DNA of 64,000 nucleotides, taken from positions 35,065,001-35,129,000 of the forward strand of contig NC_134013.1 in the NCBI RefSeq assembly GCF_040712315.1, written 5' to 3'. The translations under genes and the position numbers were made by a program. The stretch is from Castanea sativa (taxonomy: Eukaryota; Streptophyta; Magnoliopsida; Fagales; Fagaceae). This document shows, piece after piece, positions 59,301-64,000 of the stretch. How positions within the stretch are numbered: the first letter of the stretch is position 1; each line of letters begins with the position of its first letter. The notes beneath the pieces were generated by a model. The model was given only the letters and a program-made list of their open reading frames with translations, was not told the origin of the DNA and made no database searches.

Positions 59301-59964
59301 TCCCTCCGGAAACAAAATTAAACTGAATTTAAAATTAAAAAAAATTCAACGTTTCCAAAACATCAAAAATTTTTAAGTAGGTGTTTACTTAGTCAACAAA
59401 GTGAGACAATCATGGTCTCAACTCTCAACTCCGAAAACTTCAACCCCTCAAAAAAAAAAAAAAAAAAAAAAGTGAAATGCACCTATTACCCAGAATCAAG
59501 ATTCGTTCCCCACTTTTAACAATTAAATTATTAAAAACAACAACAACAACAACAACAACAACAATAATATATTTATAACAATTTGTTACCTTAAACTGAT
59601 TTTTAAAATTTTTTTTTTTTTTTTTCAAAAAATTTCAAAGTTTTCAAAACATCAAAATTTGGAAGTGTTTAACAAAGTAAGCAAAGTGAGACTCAATCAT
59701 GATCCCAACTACAAAAATTAAGTCCTCAACACCTAATAAAAAAGAAAAGAAAGAAAATGCACCTTGTGAATGATTACAAGAGTGTGGAAGTCCCAAATGG
59801 AAGCTGCGACTCTGTATGTTTGGCTTGCGAGAAATTGTTATAACACAGTCTTCCCTGCCTCTCCGATTAAAATTCAAAGCTACCATTGCTATCTTCTCAT
59901 TCCTCCCGATACTCTTCGAACCGATTGTTAGCGCAGAGAATTGAGGCGTAGTTATTGCTTCCAT
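56338..59964 (-). CDS. SK: Shikimate kinase, plastid type, 10 exons
   Basis: Exons in coding order: 59964-59763, 59115-59057, 58874-58820, 58724-58652, 58329-58245, 57441-57359, 57241-57112, 57008-56930, 56556-56492, 56406-56338. All have GT-AG junctions and the sum is 900 nt (299 residues), the usual size for plant shikimate kinases. It phosphorylates shikimate with ATP at the fifth step of the shikimate pathway, leading to aromatic amino acids, in plastids. The first about 65 residues are Ser/Arg/Asn-rich with few acidic residues and fit a transit peptide. Nucleotide-binding P-loop GMMGSGKTT (106-114), DSDRYVE (D129, D131) and TGGGAVVR (GGG at 176-178) are the expected substrate-binding motifs. 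[12 protein letters not shown] and DSRPLL follow. The conserved Arg-rich lid region is present. Start: the first ATG of the frame, 59964. It looks intact. Confidence 0.94.
59449..59471. repeat. Poly-A run in shikimate kinase intron 1
   Basis: About 22 A. It lies in intron 1 with a (CAA)n tract at 59537-59562. Confidence 0.85.
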
Positions 59965-60379
59965 GTCTCGCTATTCGCGTCTCCTCCGAGTTTCAGTATT
60001 CAAATATTCACTTCCAACCGCTCATACCAACGATAATTGCACAAATTCTTCAAAATCGAGATCAAAATTTTCTCAAAACCAGAATGAGTCACAAATCATA
60101 TTCAATTTTTTGCTGTTTGGTTCATAAAATTAAAGCCATCAGAGAAAAGTAGTAATACTATTATATTATTAGTATTAATCCTAGATTCCCGAGAAAATTG
60201 ACTGGTTAGGCGACTATTTGACTATTTTGTTTTCCCGGAAAGATATATTTTCCGGCGGAACAAACAAAGCCTCAAAATTTTGAAAAAAAAAGAAAAAGAA
60301 AAAAAAAGGGAAATGAGATTTGATTATTTATTTATGAAATGGCGTACCAGAATAACGGGGCGGCGCAGTGGAATGTGGA

Positions 60380-60470
60380 GGAAGGTATGCTCATGCCAGC
60401 ATAGCAACTGAGAGAGAAAGAAAGAAAGAAAGAGAGAGATAGGTGAGCGACAATGGAGGAGAAGAGAGGG
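60380..60470 (-). promoter_or_regulatory. Probable leader/promoter region of shikimate kinase
   Basis: A GAAA/GA-rich stretch (60411-60441; TTTC/CT-rich on the gene strand) lies upstream of the start, with the gene beginning about 450 bp further on. Pyrimidine-rich tracts are common near plant transcription start sites. No clear TATA box was located. Placement is tentative. Confidence 0.3.
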
Positions 60471-60499
60471 AAATAACGTTTATTTGCGGCCTTTTATAT

Positions 60500-60794
60500 G
60501 TATACTCCTATTTAAGGGCTTCTCTATTTGGATTCCTATTTTTTTAGTTCAAAAATGTCCTTACAGTCTTATATTTAAATAGATACAAAATTAAAAGATA
60601 ATCTGGTAAAAACTTATTTTTTTTGTTCAAAGATGCCCTTACAGTCTTATGTTTAAGTAGAGGCAAAACCAAAGGACAATCTGGTAAAAATACAACTCTA
60701 ACTCTTACTAAAATATTACCTAAAAAATAGGACCACTCTCTTATTAATTTTTAAATTGATTTATTCACTTATAAATTAGATTTTTAAAATAAAA

Positions 60795-60837
<43 letters not shown>

Positions 60838-60929
60838 ATAAAATAATTAAATACAATTTTTTTCTACAAAATAAGACCACTAAAAAAGAAAAGTCTCATC
60901 GCACGTGCGAAGCGCTTGTGATAAGACTA
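60500..60929 (+). mobile_element. Helitron-like element, 3' end recognisable
   Basis: The 3' end reads ATCGCACGTGCGAAGCGC, then GATAAGACTAG, then T. It has a CG-rich hairpin followed by CTAG at the usual spacing. Upstream are two direct copies of an about 83-bp block (GTTCAAAAATGTCCTTACAG at about 60547 and GTTCAAAGATGCCCTTACAG at about 60630) and a (AT)n tract (60797-60835). The TC start was not placed. Confidence 0.6.
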
Positions 60930-61330
60930 GTTTATATTTACATACATATATATATTTTTTTTAAATCTATAAAAATTTATAAAGATACTTCTTATCTTAT
61001 AGACTTATTCCAACGTTTGTAGGGCATCTATTAACTTTGACATTTATACATAAAGACCAAAATAAAAATGAAAGTGCATTTGAAGAATTTGTGCCAGTTG
61101 CAAAAACAATCTTTAGAGTTTTAATTATATTGAGAGTTTCAAACAATAGTTTTCAGTATTTAAATAATATTATACGTATTTTTAAACACTTTTTCATCTA
61201 TATATTTCTACAAAACAAAAATATTATTAAAAATTTCTTACCAAACATGCCATTTGACTAAAAAGCACTGTATAACTGCATTAAGAAAACTCAACCTATT
61301 AGTTCGTGTCATTATGAACTCTTGTCTGCA

Positions 61331-61488
61331 CTACAGCGCACCCTTAGTGTGGTAGTCATTCTACATGTATAAATGCTTGTGGAGGGTGGGGGCAAGGGCG
61401 TGGTTCAAGTCTCCAAGAGGGAGTTTCACACACATATACACTTAGATTAGACTAGAGTAAAAATTATATTTTGTAAAAAAAAAAAAAA
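61331..61488 (+). mobile_element. tRNA-type SINE with 14-bp duplication
   Basis: A 14-bp repeat AACTCTTGTCTGCA (61317-61330) recurs after the tail as AACTCTTGTATGCA (61489-61502), one change. The element has an A-box-like TAGTGTGGTAGTCATTC, a B-box-like GGTTCAAGTCTC, the shared CACACACATATACACTTAGA, and ends in about 16 A. It is the same family as 8654-8822. Confidence 0.85.
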
Positions 61489-61589
61489 AACTCTTGTATG
61501 CAAAAGCTAACAAAAGTTAATCAAAGAGTCAAAAAAATTTTTTTTTTTTGATTCATTGATTGGATAAGAGTCAATTGATAATTTTTTTT

Positions 61590-61765
61590 ACACTAAGGAC
61601 TTATTTAGATACTACTTATTTTGTTGAAATTGAAAACTTATTGCTGAAAATACTGTAAATAAAAGTAAAAGTTAATTGAAATAGTGCAGTAAGGCCCATA
61701 AATAGTGTTAAAAAGTACAGTGAAGCTCATGAATAGTAGCAAAAATAAATTAAATAGTGAAATAA
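61590..61765. repeat. MITE-like fragment (shared with 5565-5745)
   Basis: Shares AATAGTAGCAAAAATAA and neighbouring blocks with the dioxygenase intron 1 copy. The start (AAGGACTTATTTAGATACTA) looks like a MITE end but no partner was found. Confidence 0.45.
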
Positions 61766-62489
61766 TTTATAATTTTAATCTACGTTCAAACTACACTAAT
61801 TGAGTTGACAAATTTTTATTAATTTTTATTATAAACTGGCTCTAATAATTTGCCACGTAAACAAATAATATTTTGGTTTCTCTTATGTGGGATATTCTGA
61901 CACGTACCGATTTGGAGCGCAACAGCTTGGAAGTGAGCAGTTGTTGAGCATCGATATGACATTTCCTATTTCGAAATTTATGGCGGGGCAAATTTCTCTT
62001 ATTCGAAGGCCAAATTACAGAAGTACCCTCAATTGACCGTACAATAATGTCAATGTCACAATGAATTTCTGCCACTCCGCTATTTCTGGTGAAAAATCAA
62101 TAATGTATTGATTAATAGAAATTGATAAAAATTTCTGCCATTCCGACATTTCCTAATACTCTTTTTTTTTTTTTGGGCTGAATAATAAAAATTCATACAT
62201 ATTCCATGAGTCTTTACCTCAATGTAAAAATGTTGACTGGAGGTAGGTAGCTATGTTTGAGATTCTACTCTTATTATAAAAATAAATAAATAAACAAAAC
62301 AAGACAAAGAGAGAGAAGAATACTGCTATTTTCTTGGGTTGTCTTTTTTTAGTGATCTTAGGTTGTCCTTGAATTTGAGGATTTAAATTATTTAAAATAG
62401 TGCTATTGTAGGATTAAGAATAATGCTATAGTAGATTTTCCAAAATGCAATTTTCTTTAGAGAGTTGAAAAATATCTGAGAAGAAAACT

Positions 62490-62900
62490 GTTATTACCGC
62501 ATTGAATGCTCTGCAGCTAATCCCCTAGCAGCATTGATGTGGAGGTGATACCGAAATAGTAACTGGAGCCTTACAGCTACCCACAAAGAAGGAAAATCCC
62601 ATTACAATGGGATCATGAGATAATCTATACAAAAATGAGTGTACACTCAAGAACTGTAATTATGGTTAAGTTTAAGAGAAATATATAAGAACAACCTTCC
62701 TCGGACTTTGCCGATGAGGATTTTTCCTTACCCAAACTATTTGTTTATGCTTTCTAATAGCACCTAACCTACTATGATCATTATACACCTAACTCATTGA
62801 AAGTTCAGTTTCAAACCTACTCTCTACAAATTCATTAATTTGGACTCTTTGGACCATTGACATTTCTTTTGGCCTTTGGGAGCAAAACGTGCCCTTACAG
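62490..62900 (-). mobile_element. LTR-like sequence
   Basis: On the minus strand this has a TATA-like CTTATATATTTCTC about 60 bp after a CCTCATCGGCAAAGTCCGAGG block. Such layout fits a Gypsy-type LTR promoter. No TG/CA ends, primer-binding site or duplication were fixed. Confidence 0.35.
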
Positions 62901-64000
62901 ATTGAATTATCAGAAATAATAAATATAATTAGATGCAAATCAAAATTTCTACCTAAGTTTAATACTACTTAAGATCATTTTAATTCTAATTTTTAATAAG
63001 GTAAAAAGTATGGTGATTTTTGTTGAGTAGATATATGATTGATTTTTTTATTTTATGTTTCATTAATATTGGACTCTTAGTATTTTGTACTCATTAACTC
63101 ACTTGGCACAAAAATTAAAAAAATTTTAATATTAGAATCCCTTTCCCTCTCCCTTGTGTATGTGTGTTTGTTTCTCAAAAAAAAAAAAAAAAAAAAAATT
63201 AGTAGACACATGGTACACAATTAGCTCACAATTAAAATCTAATTCAGTATCTGATTAAATTTTTTCTCAATTTTGACTTTATATATATATAGATTTTTGG
63301 TTTAAAAAATCACCTTTGGCGACCAAATTCGAGTTGATTATATTATACATAATGGATTGTCTTCAACACTATACGTTTCTATTTTTCGATAAGTGCTCAG
63401 TGCCAACTTTCTTTTTCTTTTTTAAACATATCCAACTTGTTAATGAACTAGTAGTTAGTAGTGATGGTTTTGGAATTACGTTTCAATCTACAATTTTATT
63501 GATTTATTTATTTATTTTGTGGAGAAAATAATCAACCATATTTTTAGTGATATCCATCTTCTCAAATAATTGACAAACTTGGGGTGAATGATGCTAAAAA
63601 GAGAGATGAATAAAGGCAACCCTTTCGTGTCAAAACATAGAGGTAAAAAAGAGAAATGATACACCCTTTCATGTCACCATTATATGCCTGCTGATCAATT
63701 CTTCTCATTTTATGAAGTTTCCTTGCTTCGCTTGTTTAATTAGTTTCCAATCCAACCAATAATGCGCTGTCAATTGTTACCATTTCTTGAGTTTATTAAT
63801 ACAGTTGTTGAGTCCTATCTTCTATATCTTGTACACATCAAAACCTTCTTTCTAAGCTTCATTAACATTTCTTTTCTCAAAAAAAAAGCTTTTCTCTTGG
63901 ACAAATAATATTGTGAGGGACAAAAAAAGAAAAAGAAAAAAGGAAAGCTTTCATTTATTACACAAACTAGTACTATATAACTTCTCTCTTGAATCATTTT
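62901..64000. other. AT-rich intergenic end of the window
   Basis: No gene or repeat with clear ends. Poly-A run at 63178-63198. Short frames on both strands have no recognisable content. Confidence 0.45.

Overview
This is nuclear DNA from a flowering plant, most likely a woody eudicot. It is AT-rich, its genes have many introns with GT-AG junctions, and it is full of nested plant transposons: Copia, L1-type LINEs, SINEs, Mutator-like, hAT, PIF/Harbinger and Stowaway elements, and Helitron ends. Several repeats look like those of Fagaceae or other trees, but that is an impression and cannot be tested from the sequence alone.

Three host genes can be reconstructed exon by exon, each with an uninterrupted reading frame. 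(1) 5032-10575, plus strand: a DAO-type 2-oxoglutarate/Fe(II) dioxygenase, 3 exons, 313 codons, probably acting in auxin oxidation. (2) 14787-45404, plus strand: a plastid-type ABC1/UbiB atypical kinase, 21 exons, 699 codons spread over 30.6 kb because its introns are loaded with transposons. (3) 56338-59964, minus strand: a plastid shikimate kinase, 10 exons, 299 codons. I see no operon-like relationship. The genes are independent and separated by repeats.

Layout. 1-2600: decayed Copia polyprotein cut by a reverse-oriented LINE fragment. 3628-4940: non-autonomous Mutator-like element with a 9-bp target duplication, ending 91 bp before the dioxygenase start codon. 5409-9719: large dioxygenase intron 1 with a foldback element, a hAT-like element and a SINE. 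10845-13686: two Harbinger-like elements around an LTR-like block. 14040-14266: small inverted-repeat element before the kinase promoter. 14787-45404: kinase gene. Its 13.5-kb intron 3 holds a Stowaway, a nearly full-length LINE reverse transcriptase, a captured fragment of a trihelix GT-1 gene, two further LINEs with LTR, hAT and inverted-repeat insertions, a 1.3-kb tandem duplication and a 41-bp perfect hairpin. 45405-56337: intergenic repeats, including a second Mutator-like relative, nested hAT, minisatellites and a Helitron end. 56338-59964: shikimate kinase. 60480-64000: Helitron end, SINE, LTR-like sequence and AT-rich DNA.

I found no prokaryotic system, CRISPR array, rRNA gene or canonical tRNA gene. 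The most unusual signals are the GT-1 gene fragment next to a Harbinger-type end, the template-switch hairpin, the tandem duplication spanning two LINEs with a later Harbinger ORF1 replacement, and the Mutator-like element sitting directly at the dioxygenase promoter.
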